64,000 nt of DNA from Nonomuraea candida (GCF_000725485.1 NZ_JOAG01000048.1:1-64000); one strand, 5' to 3'. Positions 25,322-33,513 are shown, numbered from the stretch's first letter. A program made the numbers and translations. The notes: generated from the sequence alone by a model not told the origin.

Positions 25322-27595
25322 TCACCCGGCCGGTCCGCTCGCCGCCCCGGTCCGCGGCGCCGGCTCGCGTACGTCCGCGCGCTCGCCCGGCCGGCGGGGC
25401 CGGGACGGCCACCAGTTGGCCCCGCCGAGCAGCCGCATCGCGGCGGGCACGACGATCGCGCGGACCAGGGTGGCGTCGATCACCACGGCGAAGGTGAGCC
25501 CGACCCCGATGGTGATCAGGAACAGCGAGGTCGCGGTGAAGCCCATCGTGGCCAGGACGACGACCATCAGCAGCCCGGCGCGGGTGATGAGGGAGCCGGT
25601 GCCGCGCAGGCCCGCGATGATCGCGTGCCGGTTGTCGCCGGTGGCCAGGTACTCCTCGCTGATGCGGCTCACCAGGAACATCTCGTAGTCGGTGACCAGG
25701 CCGAAGGCGATGGTGACGATGAGGCCCAGCGCCCACACGTCGGTGGTGCCCACCACGGGGAAGCCCATCAGCCCGGCCAGGCCGCCCTCCTGGAAGCCCC
25801 AGACGATGAGGCCGCAGGAGGCGGCCAGGGACAGGAAGGCGACGGCGACGGCCTTGAGCGGTACGAGCACGGACCGGAAGGCGAGGAAGAGCAGCACCAG
25901 GGTCGACAGGCCGATGAAGGCCAGCGCCCACGGCAGCGCCCTCGTGGTGGCGTCGCTGTTGTCGAGGCTGACCGCGGGCCCGCCGGGGCCGCCCACGAGG
26001 ACCCCGGTGGCGCCGGCCGGGGGGTCGAGCGCCCTGATCCGCCGGACCAGCTCCAGGTTGGCCGCGTCGTCGGCCTCGCCCCGGTAGGCGACGGTGGCCC
26101 AGGTCAGCCCGGCGTCGGCGAGATGGACGCCGGCCGTACCCGCACCCTCAAGCGCTTCGACGGAGCGCAGGTAGCCGTCGAGGGCCGCCCGGTCCACCGG
26201 CCCCGCGACGGCGAGGTCCAGCCGCGTGCCGGCGGGGCCGTTCTGGGGGAAGTCCTCGCGCAGCATCGCGGGGACCACCTGGCCCTCGTTGCCGGCGGGC
26301 AGGTAGCGGTGGTTGGTCAGGCCCTGCTGGAGCGAGAGCAGCGGGGCGGCGGCGATCAGCAGCGCCAGCAGGCCGCCGGTCAGCCAGGGCAGCGGCCTTC
26401 GGGTGACGGAGGTGGCCAGCCACCGCCACGCCCGGTCCTCCCGGGTGACGGCACGGGCCCGGCGGCGCGGCCAGGGCAGGCTCAGCGCGTTGATCCGGGG
26501 GCCGAGCACCGCCAATACGGCGGGCAGCACGACGAGCGCGGCCAGCAGGTCGAACAGGACGACCGCGATGCCGCCGAAGCCGAACGCGCGGGAGATCGGC
26601 TGCGGGAAGAACAGCAGCCCGCACAGCCCGATGACGACGGTCAGGCCGGAGAAGGCGACCGTGTGCCCGGCCGTGTTCATCGTCGCCACCAGCGACCGCC
26701 GCACGTCACCGGCGGTGCGCGCCAGCTCCTCCCGGAACCGGCTGACCATGAAGAGCCCGTAGTCGATGGCCAGGCCCAGACCGAGCAGCATCGAGATCTC
26801 CATGGCGAAGATCGAGATGTCGGTGACGTACGTCAGGGCGCGCAGCAGCACCAGCGAGCCGAGGACGGCCACGATGCCCAGGGCGAGCGGGACGGCGGCG
26901 GCCACCACGCCCCGGAAGACGACCAGCAGCAGGAGCAGCAGGATCGGCAGCGAGATCATGTTGGCGGTGGCCAGGTTCTCGGTGGCGAGCCGCTGCAGGT
27001 GGAACACGCTGGTGGAGCCGCCGGCGACGTGGGTCTCCAGCCCCTGGGCGCGGACCTGCCGCTCGATCTCGCCGTACGCCGCCAGGCGCTCCTCGCTGTC
27101 CGCGCCGCGCAGCACGATCGTCGCCAGCGTGGCGTGCCGGTCCTTGGAGACGTAGCCGGCGCGCTGCTCCTCGGTGAGCCCCGCGCTCCAGTAACTGGTC
27201 CAGGAGGCGACCTTGGCCGCCGGCAGGCTGCCGAGCGCCGCCGTCACCGCCCGCTCGAAGGCCGGGTCGTCCACCGACAGCCTGCCGGTGGGGTCGCTGT
27301 AGACCGCCACCGCGTCCGCCTGCGCCGGCCGGTGCCCGAAGTGGCCCTCCAGCAGCTCGGTGGCCCGGTACGACTCCGCTTCCGGGGACTCCAGCCCGCC
27401 GGTGCTCAGGACGCCGAAGACGCCGCCTCCCCAGACCCCGGCGAGCACCACGAACAGGGCGGCCCCGGCGAGCAACGCGCGCCTGCGCGCGTAGCCGACG
27501 CGTCCCAGCCACGAGAACACGGCGCTTCCTCCCGCGCGCTCCCGGACCGGCCGCGCCTCCCCGGCGCTCGCGGGCCGCCTGTCCTGCCCGCTCAT
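25322..27595 (-). CDS. MMPL-family (RND superfamily) transporter
   Basis: 757 residues with the two-fold RND architecture: a transmembrane helix near residue 42, an extracytoplasmic domain, five helices (about 205-360), a second extracytoplasmic domain and five more helices. The MMPL signatures GLGLAIDYGLFMVSRFREEL and, in repeat two, TIAFGLVTDYEMFLVSRISEEY carry the Asp/Tyr pairs used for proton coupling. Such proteins export lipids or lipophilic metabolites. It is convergent with the P450. Its ATG overlaps the TGA of a 40-codon SDR relic, so it appears translationally coupled to that remnant and probably shared an operon with the former dehydrogenase. Confidence 0.92.
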   Translation of the reverse strand: MSGQDRRPASAGEARPVRERAGGSAVFSWLGRVGYARRRALLAGAALFVVLAGVWGGGVFGVLSTGGLESPEAESYRATELLEGHFGHRPAQADAVAVYSDPTGRLSVDDPAFERAVTAALGSLPAAKVASWTSYWSAGLTEEQRAGYVSKDRHATLATIVLRGADSEERLAAYGEIERQVRAQGLETHVAGGSTSVFHLQRLATENLATANMISLPILLLLLLVVFRGVVAAAVPLALGIVAVLGSLVLLRALTYVTDISIFAMEISMLLGLGLAIDYGLFMVSRFREELARTAGDVRRSLVATMNTAGHTVAFSGLTVVIGLCGLLFFPQPISRAFGFGGIAVVLFDLLAALVVLPAVLAVLGPRINALSLPWPRRRARAVTREDRAWRWLATSVTRRPLPWLTGGLLALLIAAAPLLSLQQGLTNHRYLPAGNEGQVVPAMLREDFPQNGPAGTRLDLAVAGPVDRAALDGYLRSVEALEGAGTAGVHLADAGLTWATVAYRGEADDAANLELVRRIRALDPPAGATGVLVGGPGGPAVSLDNSDATTRALPWALAFIGLSTLVLLFLAFRSVLVPLKAVAVAFLSLAASCGLIVWGFQEGGLAGLMGFPVVGTTDVWALGLIVTIAFGLVTDYEMFLVSRISEEYLATGDNRHAIIAGLRGTGSLITRAGLLMVVVLATMGFTATSLFLITIGVGLTFAVVIDATLVRAIVVPAAMRLLGGANWWPSRPRRPGERADVREPAPRTGAASGPAG

Positions 27596-27714
27596 CTCAG
27601 GCCGCCGTCCCGGATGCCCTCCGGGCCGTAGGTGGCGGCGCCGATGCCGCGGCTCGCGCCGGTGACGAAGGCGACCTTGCCGGCCAGCAGGCCCGTTCTC
27701 GTGTCATCAGTCAT
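27592..27714 (-). pseudogene. 40-codon SDR relic made by in-frame internal deletion
   Basis: An ATG-to-TGA frame encodes MTDDTRTGLLAGKVAFVTGASRGIGAAT followed directly by YGPEGIRDGGLR. The first part is the N-terminus of a classical short-chain dehydrogenase with its TGxxxGIG cofactor motif. The tail looks like an SDR C-terminus, and about 200 residues including the NNAG and YxxxK regions are missing. The stop overlaps the MMPL start (ATGA). The divergent MmyB-like XRE regulator is of the type usually found next to an SDR gene. It may still be translated as a leader for MMPL, but cannot be an enzyme. Confidence 0.75.
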
Positions 27715-27745
27715 GGCGCCGAGCCTGGTGCCGGAGCGCGAGGCT

Positions 27746-27772
27746 CAGCCAGGCACCGGCGGTACCTGGCTG
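27746..27772. promoter_or_regulatory. 27-bp near-perfect palindrome (likely XRE regulator operator)
   Basis: Arms CAGCCAGGCACCG and CGGTACCTGGCTG are inverted repeats with one mismatch around a single central base. The site lies between the divergent SDR-relic/MMPL transcript and the XRE regulator gene, 30 bp before the regulator's GTG, as expected for an autoregulated divergent operator. Confidence 0.75.
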
Positions 27773-27802
27773 GGCCCGGCGCCGGCCCCGCATAGTGGAA
27801 GG

Positions 27803-28645
27803 GTGGACAGACAGGAACTGGCCGCCTTCCTGCGCAGCAGGCGAGAGCGGATCTCTTTCGCCGACGTGGGCCTGCCGGCCGGGCGGCGGCGCCGTACGCC
27901 CGGGTTGCGCCGCGAGGAGGTGGCCCAGCTCGCCTACATCTCGACCGAGTACTACACGCGCCTGGAGCAGGCCCGCGCCCCGCGCCCGTCCCGCGAGGTG
28001 CTGAGCGGGCTCGCCCGGGCGCTGCGCCTGTCGGACGCCGAGCGCGAGCACCTGCACCACCTGGCCGGCGAGCCGCCAGGACCGCCGCCGGGCCCGTGCC
28101 GTGAGGTGCGCCGCGACATCCTCGACCTGCTGGAGCGGCTGCCGCGGGCCGCCGCGTTCGTGCTGTCGGCCACCTACGAGGTGATCGCCTGGAACGACCT
28201 GGCGGCCGCCCTCATGGCGGACTTCTCCGCGCTGCCCCCGCGCGAGCGCAACCTGATCCGGTACGCCTTCCTGAACGGGTCCGGGCCGGTCCTGGCGGAA
28301 TCGGACCGGGCCGGGTTCGCCCACGAGGCGGCCCGGCGGCTGCGCGCCGCCTCCGCCCGCTACCCCGGCGCCCGCGAGGTGACGGAGCTGGTGGCCGAGC
28401 TCCTGGCCGGCAGCGCGGAGTTCGCCCGCCTGTGGAGCTCCCACGACGTGTCCCCTGGGCCGAGCCTGCGCAAGACCCTGCACCACCCCCTGGTCGGCCC
28501 CATCACCCTGAACTGCCACGTGCTGGACATCGCCGACCGGGACCAGCAGATGGTGATCTACACGGCCGACCCCGGCTCCCCGGCTGAGGAGGCGCTGCGG
28601 CTGGTCTCGGTGATCGGCACCCAGCGGATGAACGTGCCCGGCTGA
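27803..28645 (+). CDS. XRE-family regulator with MmyB-like ligand-binding domain
   Basis: 280 residues. The GTG at 27803 is chosen because the protein then opens DRQELAAFLRSRRERISFADVGLP, the invariant start of this family. CATAGT at 27791-27796 could be a -10 box seven bases before the codon, which would make the mRNA leaderless. The HTH covers roughly residues 8-65 (TPGLRREEVAQLAYISTEYYTRLEQ), and the MmyB-like PAS-type domain follows with AAFVLSATYEVIAWNDLAAALM and the closing ADPGSPAEEALRLV. Relatives bind fatty-acyl ligands and control a neighbouring dehydrogenase; here only a dehydrogenase relic and an MMPL transporter remain divergent to it. Confidence 0.9.
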   Translation: MDRQELAAFLRSRRERISFADVGLPAGRRRRTPGLRREEVAQLAYISTEYYTRLEQARAPRPSREVLSGLARALRLSDAEREHLHHLAGEPPGPPPGPCREVRRDILDLLERLPRAAAFVLSATYEVIAWNDLAAALMADFSALPPRERNLIRYAFLNGSGPVLAESDRAGFAHEAARRLRAASARYPGAREVTELVAELLAGSAEFARLWSSHDVSPGPSLRKTLHHPLVGPITLNCHVLDIADRDQQMVIYTADPGSPAEEALRLVSVIGTQRMNVPG

Positions 28646-28687
28646 CCGCCGCGCCCGCGTCCGGGGGAGCGCGGTTAGGGTGAGCCC

Positions 28688-28860
28688 GTGCGGTTCTTGG
28701 TGATCTTCTTGGCGGTGGCCGCCGGTGTGCTCGTCATCGCCCGGCGCCGGTTGGTGATCGTGCGGGTGACCGGGCCGAGCATGCTGCCGGTGTACCGATC
28801 CGGGGATCGGGTGCTCGTCCGCCGGGTGGCCGGGGCGAGGGTCAGGCGGGGGCAGGGGGT
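28688..28860 (+). pseudogene. S26 signal peptidase relic (N-terminal piece)
   Basis: From a GTG at 28688 the frame reads a membrane anchor (FLVIFLAVAAGVLVIARRRL) and then VIVRVTGPSMLPVYRSGDRVLVRRVAGARVRRGQ. This is box B of S26-type signal peptidases with the nucleophile Ser in GPSMLP. The remaining 100 or so residues, including the catalytic Lys region, are absent. At about 28855 the homology ends exactly where an antiparallel MauE fragment begins, so a deletion fused the two. Confidence 0.7.
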
Positions 28861-29040
28861 GCGGCCGCCGGTGCGTACGGCCCGCGCGATTCCCGCGCTG
28901 AACGCCAGCAGCACGGCGCCGGCCAGCACGAAGCCGGCCGGTGCCGCCGGCCGGACCGCCAGCAGCACGATGACGGACGCCTCGGAGAGGATCACCGCGG
29001 CGCTCACCACGGTGGCCCCGCCGGCCGGGATCGCCACCAT
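28855..29040 (-). pseudogene. MauE/DoxX-type membrane protein relic
   Basis: The minus-strand frame contains TVVSAAVILSEASVIVLLAVRPAAPAGFVLAGAVLLAFSAGIARAVRTGGRTPC. Its helices and the final Gly-Arg-x-x-Pro-Cys match the middle of MauE proteins, which normally continue PCxCFG. Both the N-terminal helix region and everything after the first Cys are missing. MauE, redoxin and S26 peptidase genes often travel together in actinomycetes, so this fragment and the adjacent S26 relic probably come from one lost cluster (inference). Confidence 0.6.
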
Positions 29041-29107
29041 GCCGAGCGGCCATGCCCCGGCGGCCCTGGGGTTTCCAGTGCGTCCCGCAGCCTTGTGCAA
29101 CTGTCTT

Positions 29108-29130
29108 CTATTAGTAAAATTAACTAATAG
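29108..29130. promoter_or_regulatory. AT-rich perfect inverted repeat upstream of small secreted protein
   Basis: CTATTAGT and ACTAATAG, exact reverse complements, flank a 7-nt AAAATTA spacer. In this GC-rich genome such an AT island is conspicuous. TTAGT...ACTAA symmetry is like MarR- or TetR-type operators. It ends 30 bp before the ATG of the small secreted protein, so it probably overlaps that promoter. Confidence 0.72.
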
Positions 29131-29160
29131 TTACTGGTGAATCCGCAGGTGAGGAGAGTC

Positions 29161-29415
29161 ATGAGGAGAGCAGTCTTACGTCTCGCGGTCGCGGGCCTCG
29201 GCCTGGCCGCGCTGTTCGGCACCACGACCCCGGCCGGCGCCACCGCTCCGGCCGCCACCGCCACCGCCACGTCCGCCATGGCCAGTATCTACGGCTATTA
29301 CCCCAGCTCCGAGAGCTGCCACTCCGTCGGCCGGCGGGGCGTGAGCACCGGTCTGTGGCCCTGGTACACCTGCTTCCCGTCCAATCAGCTCTGGGCCCTG
29401 CAGATTCCCTGGTGA
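29161..29415 (+). CDS. Small secreted protein with one Cys pair
   Basis: 84 residues from the ATG at 29161, with GAGGAGAG close upstream (an in-frame GTG at 29137 is possible). A signal peptide (MRRAVLRLAVAGLGLAALFG..., cleavage near AGATA) leaves a mature peptide of about 45-55 residues with the pattern GYYPSSESCHSVGRRGV and TGLWPWYTCFPSNQLWALQIPW (read as two adjoining pieces). The two Cys probably form a disulfide. I recall similar Cys-Gly-Trp-Tyr-Cys-Trp small secreted proteins in streptomycetes, of unknown function. It is flanked by relics and preceded by an unusual AT-rich operator. Confidence 0.75.
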   Translation: MRRAVLRLAVAGLGLAALFGTTTPAGATAPAATATATSAMASIYGYYPSSESCHSVGRRGVSTGLWPWYTCFPSNQLWALQIPW

Positions 29416-29461
29416 ACGCGCTGTGAGCGACGAGCCCGGATGCCGTCGCACGCGGCTGCCC

Positions 29462-29491
29462 CGGTTCCGGAATCCCGAAATTCCGGAACCG
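29462..29491. terminator. 12-bp perfect inverted repeat, terminator or operator
   Basis: CGGTTCCGGAAT / ATTCCGGAACCG with a 6-nt CCCGAA loop begins 47 bp after the small secreted protein's stop. The stem and loop size fit an intrinsic terminator without T-tract, but the site also lies 115 bp upstream of the DUF5994 gene and could be an operator. Confidence 0.55.
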
Positions 29492-29605
29492 TGAGGTAGA
29501 CTGGAGACACCGAGGACTTTTCGAGCGCCGGCAGCCAGGTCGCGTCGCCCCCGGCGAACCACCGCTACCGGCCCCGTTCGGAGGGGCCCGGACAGGCCAG
29601 GCGAC

Positions 29606-30112
29606 ATGACGCCGACAGCTCTTCCTCAACCGGCACCCCACAACCCCGCGACCTCTCGATCCGATGCCACGCCGCGACTGAGCCTGCACCCGGCGCGGGA
29701 TCTGCGGGCCGTGGTGGACGGCGCCTGGTGGCCCGGCTCCCGCGACGCCGCGGCGGAACTGCCGGCCCTCGTCGCCGCCGTCGACCAGCGGCTGGGCCGC
29801 ACCACGTTACGGGTGGGCGTGCACCAGGACGCCTGGCGGCGCATTCCGCGCCGGCTCCCGGCACGGGGGCGGCAGGTCCGCGTCGGCTGGTTCCGCCACA
29901 CCGACCCGCGCGTGATCACTCTCAGCTTCGCCGGGGGCGAGCCGGTCGTCCTGCTGGTCATCCCGCCGGGCACCGCCGCCGGCGCCGCCGAGGCCGCGCT
30001 CAGGCTCACCGTCCAGGACACCGCCGGCCTGACGCCCGAGGGCATCCTGACCCTGGCGAGCCTGCCGGCGCATCCGCCGCGGCGAGCGCCGGCAGCCCGG
30101 CCCGCCGGATGA
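29606..30112 (+). CDS. DUF5994 family protein
   Basis: 168 residues beginning MTPTALPQPAPHNP, then the family block RLSLHPARDLRAVVDGAWWPGSRDAAAELPALVAAVDQRLGR, a WRRIPRR segment, VGWFRHTDPRVITLSF and LLVIPPGTAAGAAEAAL. This is the actinomycete-specific DUF5994 fold, often encoded near STAS, PP2C and other general stress-response genes. The molecular function is unknown. A STAS gene follows after about 210 bp and a phosphatase relic after that, consistent with a stress-response neighbourhood. Confidence 0.85.
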   Translation: MTPTALPQPAPHNPATSRSDATPRLSLHPARDLRAVVDGAWWPGSRDAAAELPALVAAVDQRLGRTTLRVGVHQDAWRRIPRRLPARGRQVRVGWFRHTDPRVITLSFAGGEPVVLLVIPPGTAAGAAEAALRLTVQDTAGLTPEGILTLASLPAHPPRRAPAARPAG

Positions 30113-30325
30113 ACCGGGACGATCCCGGCCGCCGGAGGGCAGGGGCCTCTCACGTGTCGGCCGGCAGGCGACCTCGTCACGTACCGGACGGTCCGCGCCG
30201 GCGTGACCCGCTTACCGCCTGCCGGCCGGATCGAGCGGCCCAGACGCCACCCTCACTGGTGGCGGGCCGATCTCCGGCCGGCAGGCCTCTCATCACCGTT
30301 CAGCTTCTCCCTTAAGGAGACTTCC

Positions 30326-30649
30326 ATGACCGTCATCGGCAACGCCCCGCTCAGCGGGACGAGCGCCCGCGCGCCCACCGTCGTGCGCCTGTCGGGAGAC
30401 ATCGACCTCTTCACCACGCCCCGGCTCCGCCGGCGGCTGACCAGCGCGCTGGCCTTCAGCACCGGCCTGCTCGTGCTGGACCTGTCGCGGGTCACCTTCT
30501 GCGGCGCCGACGGGCTCGGCGTGCTGGTCGGCGTGCAGGAACGCGCGAGGATCCGGGGCATCACGCTGGCCCTGACCGGCGTTCCCCCGCGCGTGGCCCG
30601 GTTGCTGCGCGTCAGCGGCCTGGACCACCGATTCCCGATCATGGCGTGA
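30326..30649 (+). CDS. STAS-domain anti-sigma factor antagonist lacking the phospho-serine
   Basis: 107 residues, with AAGGAGA upstream of ATG 30326. The STAS fold is evident (VVRLSGDIDLFTTPRLRRRL, LLVLDLSRVTFCGADGLGVLVG). In SpoIIAA/RsbV the segment reads D-S-S-G with the first Ser phosphorylated by the anti-sigma kinase. Here the aligned residues are Gly60-Ala61-Asp62-Gly63, so there is no phosphorylatable Ser or Thr. If it still binds an anti-sigma kinase it should do so constitutively. The gene directly downstream is a wrecked PP2C phosphatase, the enzyme that would normally reactivate such a protein. Confidence 0.85.
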   Translation: MTVIGNAPLSGTSARAPTVVRLSGDIDLFTTPRLRRRLTSALAFSTGLLVLDLSRVTFCGADGLGVLVGVQERARIRGITLALTGVPPRVARLLRVSGLDHRFPIMA

Positions 30650-30743
30650 CCGGCCTTCCCCCGCGCGTCCACCCTGGTCAGCACGCCTGGAAGAAGCGCG
30701 TTGCGCGGGGGCGACGACCTAGTGTGAGGGGGAGGGCGTCAAG

Positions 30744-31143
30744 GTGACGGGTGATGGTGAGCGGATGCTGGGCGGCCTGCTGGACGGCACCCGGTTGTCG
30801 GCGATGGAGGGTCTGCCCGGCCTGGTCGCCCGGTACGGCCGGTCGGCCGGCTGACCTGGGTCAACCGGGGGCACCACCCGCCCCTGGTCCTCCGGGGAGG
30901 CCGGCAGGTCGCCAGCTTGACCGGCGTGCCCGGCCCGCCGATGGCGCTCGGCTGCGGGATGTCCACTTCGTCATCCGCCGCGAGGCCGACGGCGTGCCGG
31001 CCCCGGAGACGCTGCGCCGCCTGATCCAGCGCATCCTGGAGCACCGGCGCGGCCGGCTGCAGGACGACGCGACCGTGCTGACCGTCGAGTGGCGCGCCAA
31101 GCAGCAGGAGCCCCTCAATCCGGCCGGGCGGCCAGGTCGGTGA
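30744..31143 (+). pseudogene. SpoIIE/RsbU-type PP2C phosphatase relic
   Basis: Three family segments lie in three frames. From GTG 30744, MTGDGERMLGGLLDGTRLSAMEGLPGLVARYG resembles the sensory N-terminus of these phosphatases and ends at a TGA (30852-30854). The next frame reads LTWVNRGHHPPLVLRGGR and VASLTGVPGPPMALG, the PP2C core metal loop. The last reads DVHFVIRREADGVPAPETLRRLI, QRILEHRRGRLQDDATVLTVEW, the C-terminal end. About 200 residues are missing between the first two. The 3' end overlaps the YihY gene on the other strand. Confidence 0.78.
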
Positions 31144-32005
31144 CCTCTCCGGTGGTGCTGGTGGCCGCCAGCGCGGTGGCGAACAGGATGAGCTGATTGA
31201 GCACCTTGAGGAAGAGCAGCATCGCCACCGCCCCGGTGACGACCTGGTAGGCGGGGTTGGCGGCGGTGAGGTTGAGCAGGGCCTGGCCGAGGGTCTTGAG
31301 CAGTTCCAGGCCGATCGTGATGACGAGCGCCGGGCCGATGACCCGGCGCAGCGGCAGACGCAGCCGTGGCGGCGCGGTCAGCAGCGCCATGGCCAGCAAG
31401 GTGTTGACCGCGATCCTGAGCACGAAGGCCGCCACTAAGAGCATCCAGCGGGTGGGGGTGGCGTCCACGCCCATGGTGTGCACCGCGAGCCAGGTCAGCG
31501 TCCACTCGGCGGCGAAGGCGACGGTGAGCGACAGGGAGAGCAGCACCCCGAGGCCGGCCACGATGCCCAGGTCGATGAGCTGGCGCAGGAAGAAGGAGCC
31601 CGGATACTCCTCCAGCCGCCAGATCGCCCTGGTCGCCGAGCGGAGCGTGTCCATCCAGAACAGGCCGGTCAGCGGGAGCGCCACACAGGCCACCAGCCCG
31701 GCCGTCCCGCCGGCGTCACGGAGCGCCTGCACGTCCAGGCGCGGGAAGGTGTCGCTCAGGTAGCGTTGCATCTCCGTCAGCACCGCCGGATTGCCCAGCA
31801 CGCGGCTGAGGATGGCGAACCCCAGCAGGGCCAGGGCGAAGGTGGCGAAGAAGGCGTAGTAGGTGAGGGCGGCCGACAGCCGGCCGCCGTCGGCCTGGTC
31901 GTAGCGGACCAGGGCGCGCACCGCGTGGTCCAGCCAGCCGTGCCGGTTCCTCGCGTTCTTCCAGCCCGCCGTCATCCGGCCGGCCCAGCGCCGGGCGGCG
32001 CTCAT
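31115..32005 (-). CDS. YihY/BrkB-family inner membrane protein
   Basis: About 296 residues from an ATG at 32005 (a GTG at 32077 is in frame, and neither has a convincing ribosome site). Six hydrophobic helices and the family blocks GGRLSAALTYYAFFATFALALLG, FWMDTLRSATRAIW and FLRQLIDLGIVAGLGVLL are present. YihY/BrkB proteins are multi-pass membrane proteins once annotated as RNase BN; the transport or envelope role is unresolved. It is divergent from an AI-2E-type permease. Confidence 0.87.
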   Translation of the reverse strand: MSAARRWAGRMTAGWKNARNRHGWLDHAVRALVRYDQADGGRLSAALTYYAFFATFALALLGFAILSRVLGNPAVLTEMQRYLSDTFPRLDVQALRDAGGTAGLVACVALPLTGLFWMDTLRSATRAIWRLEEYPGSFFLRQLIDLGIVAGLGVLLSLSLTVAFAAEWTLTWLAVHTMGVDATPTRWMLLVAAFVLRIAVNTLLAMALLTAPPRLRLPLRRVIGPALVITIGLELLKTLGQALLNLTAANPAYQVVTGAVAMLLFLKVLNQLILFATALAATSTTGEVTDLAARPD

Positions 32006-32200
32006 GACCGGGCCCGGTACGCCGGCGGAAGGTGGTCGGGATCGCGCGCCGCAGTCGTTCCACAGAAAATGGCTCACCGTGCCGTCGTGAGAAGCTGGTC
32101 GGGCGGACGACCTACCCGTGGTGCGAAGTTTATTCTTCCTTGTCCCTGCCTCGAAGCCTGAACCCGCGCCTATTTCCGGCGGGTGGGGCAGGCTTCGTAC

Positions 32201-33346
32201 ATGAACCCACCTCAGGAGCGCCTGTTGCGGTTAGTGCCTGCCACCTTGGCGAGGATGGCCGCGTGGTGCGCCTGCCTGATCGTCATCGGCATCGTGGCCA
32301 ACTACGTGTTCGGCTTCGTGGCGGCGATGCGCATCGTCGCCCTGCCGGTCGCGGTCGCCCTGCTGCTGACCGCGCTGCTGTTCCCGCTCACCCGCCGCCT
32401 GCGCGCGTCGGGCCTGCGGCCGATCTACGCCACCTGGGTCACCATGCTCGTCGCGCTGGCCGTGCTGAGCGGGACGGGCTGGATCATCGGCGTCCGGGCC
32501 GGCGCGGAGTTCCCCGGCCTGGTGACACAGGTAAGGAAGACGGCCGAGACGGTGGAGAACTGGCTCTACACCGGCCCGCTGCACCTGGAGCCCCTCCAGC
32601 TCAGCCGCTGGGTGGACGAGATCGCCAAGCTGATCAGCGAGCGGCAGCAGCAGATCACCTCGACCGTTCTCGCGGGCACCGTGGTGGTGGTGGAGGTCCT
32701 GGCCTCGATCGTGCTCCTGCTGTTCGTGACGTTCTTCCTGCTCAAGGACGGTGACCGGATCTGGTCCTGGTTCCTCAAGGGGTTCGGCCGGATGGCGCCG
32801 CGGGTGGACCGCGCCGGCCGCACAGCCTGGGCCACGTTGTCCCACTATGTGCACGGCACTGTGGCCGTGGCCGCGGTGCACGGCGTGCTCATGGGTCTGG
32901 TGCTGGCCGTCATGGGCGTCCCGCTCTGGGCGGCGCTGGCCGTGCTGATCTTCCTGGCGAGCTTCATCCCGATCGTCGGCATCCTGTTCGCCGGTGCGGT
33001 CGCGACGCTGGTCACACTCGGCGCGAAGGGCCCGATCTACGCGCTGATCTTCGTCGGCATCCTGGTCGTCGAGCAGCAGCTGGAGAACCACGTGCTCCAG
33101 CCGCTGATCGTCGGCCGGGTGCTGCACTTCCACCCGCTGGCGATCATCATCGTGCTGGCCGTCGGGGGCATCCTGGCCGGGATCGCGGGCGCCGTCGTGG
33201 CCGTGCCGATCACCGCCATCCTCTACCGGGCCGTGCCCGAGCTCTTCAAGGACGATCCGATCCCCCTCCCGGCAGGGCCGGCCCGGGAACCACGGGCGGG
33301 GGCCGTACCGGCTGGGAAGGAGCCCGAGCAGAATCCCGGACGGTGA
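32201..33346 (+). CDS. AI-2E family (PerM/TqsA-like) membrane protein
   Basis: 381 residues from ATG 32201 (GTG at 32183 is an alternative). About eight transmembrane helices. Diagnostic segments are LLLFVTFFLLKDGDRIWSWFLKG, ALAVLIFLASFIPIVGILFAGAVATLVTLG and VEQQLENHVLQPLIVGRVLHFHPLAIIIVLAVGG (read as adjacent helices), all typical of the AI-2E transporter family. Homologues have been linked to quorum-signal or ion export, but most are uncharacterised. A short palindrome, TCACCG-G-CGGTGA (33348-33360), follows the stop. Confidence 0.9.
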   Translation: MNPPQERLLRLVPATLARMAAWCACLIVIGIVANYVFGFVAAMRIVALPVAVALLLTALLFPLTRRLRASGLRPIYATWVTMLVALAVLSGTGWIIGVRAGAEFPGLVTQVRKTAETVENWLYTGPLHLEPLQLSRWVDEIAKLISERQQQITSTVLAGTVVVVEVLASIVLLLFVTFFLLKDGDRIWSWFLKGFGRMAPRVDRAGRTAWATLSHYVHGTVAVAAVHGVLMGLVLAVMGVPLWAALAVLIFLASFIPIVGILFAGAVATLVTLGAKGPIYALIFVGILVVEQQLENHVLQPLIVGRVLHFHPLAIIIVLAVGGILAGIAGAVVAVPITAILYRAVPELFKDDPIPLPAGPAREPRAGAVPAGKEPEQNPGR

Positions 33347-33513
33347 TTCACCGGCGGTGACGCGGACCCGAATGCCGGCGCTGGAAATCCTCGGTGTCGC
33401 GAACCGCCGGTCCAGACACCGTCCGGCAGGCCGGGAACGGGCGGCTGCCGTTTCCCTGATCAATGATCTGCGGGGGAGCGGCGGCCGGCATCGAGGCCCG
33501 AATGACGTCCGGG

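Noticed and set aside
28860..29140. Treating the whole 28688-29140 frame as one 150-residue protein
   Set aside because: Homology to signal peptidase ends at about 28855 and the remainder is the antisense of a MauE-like segment.
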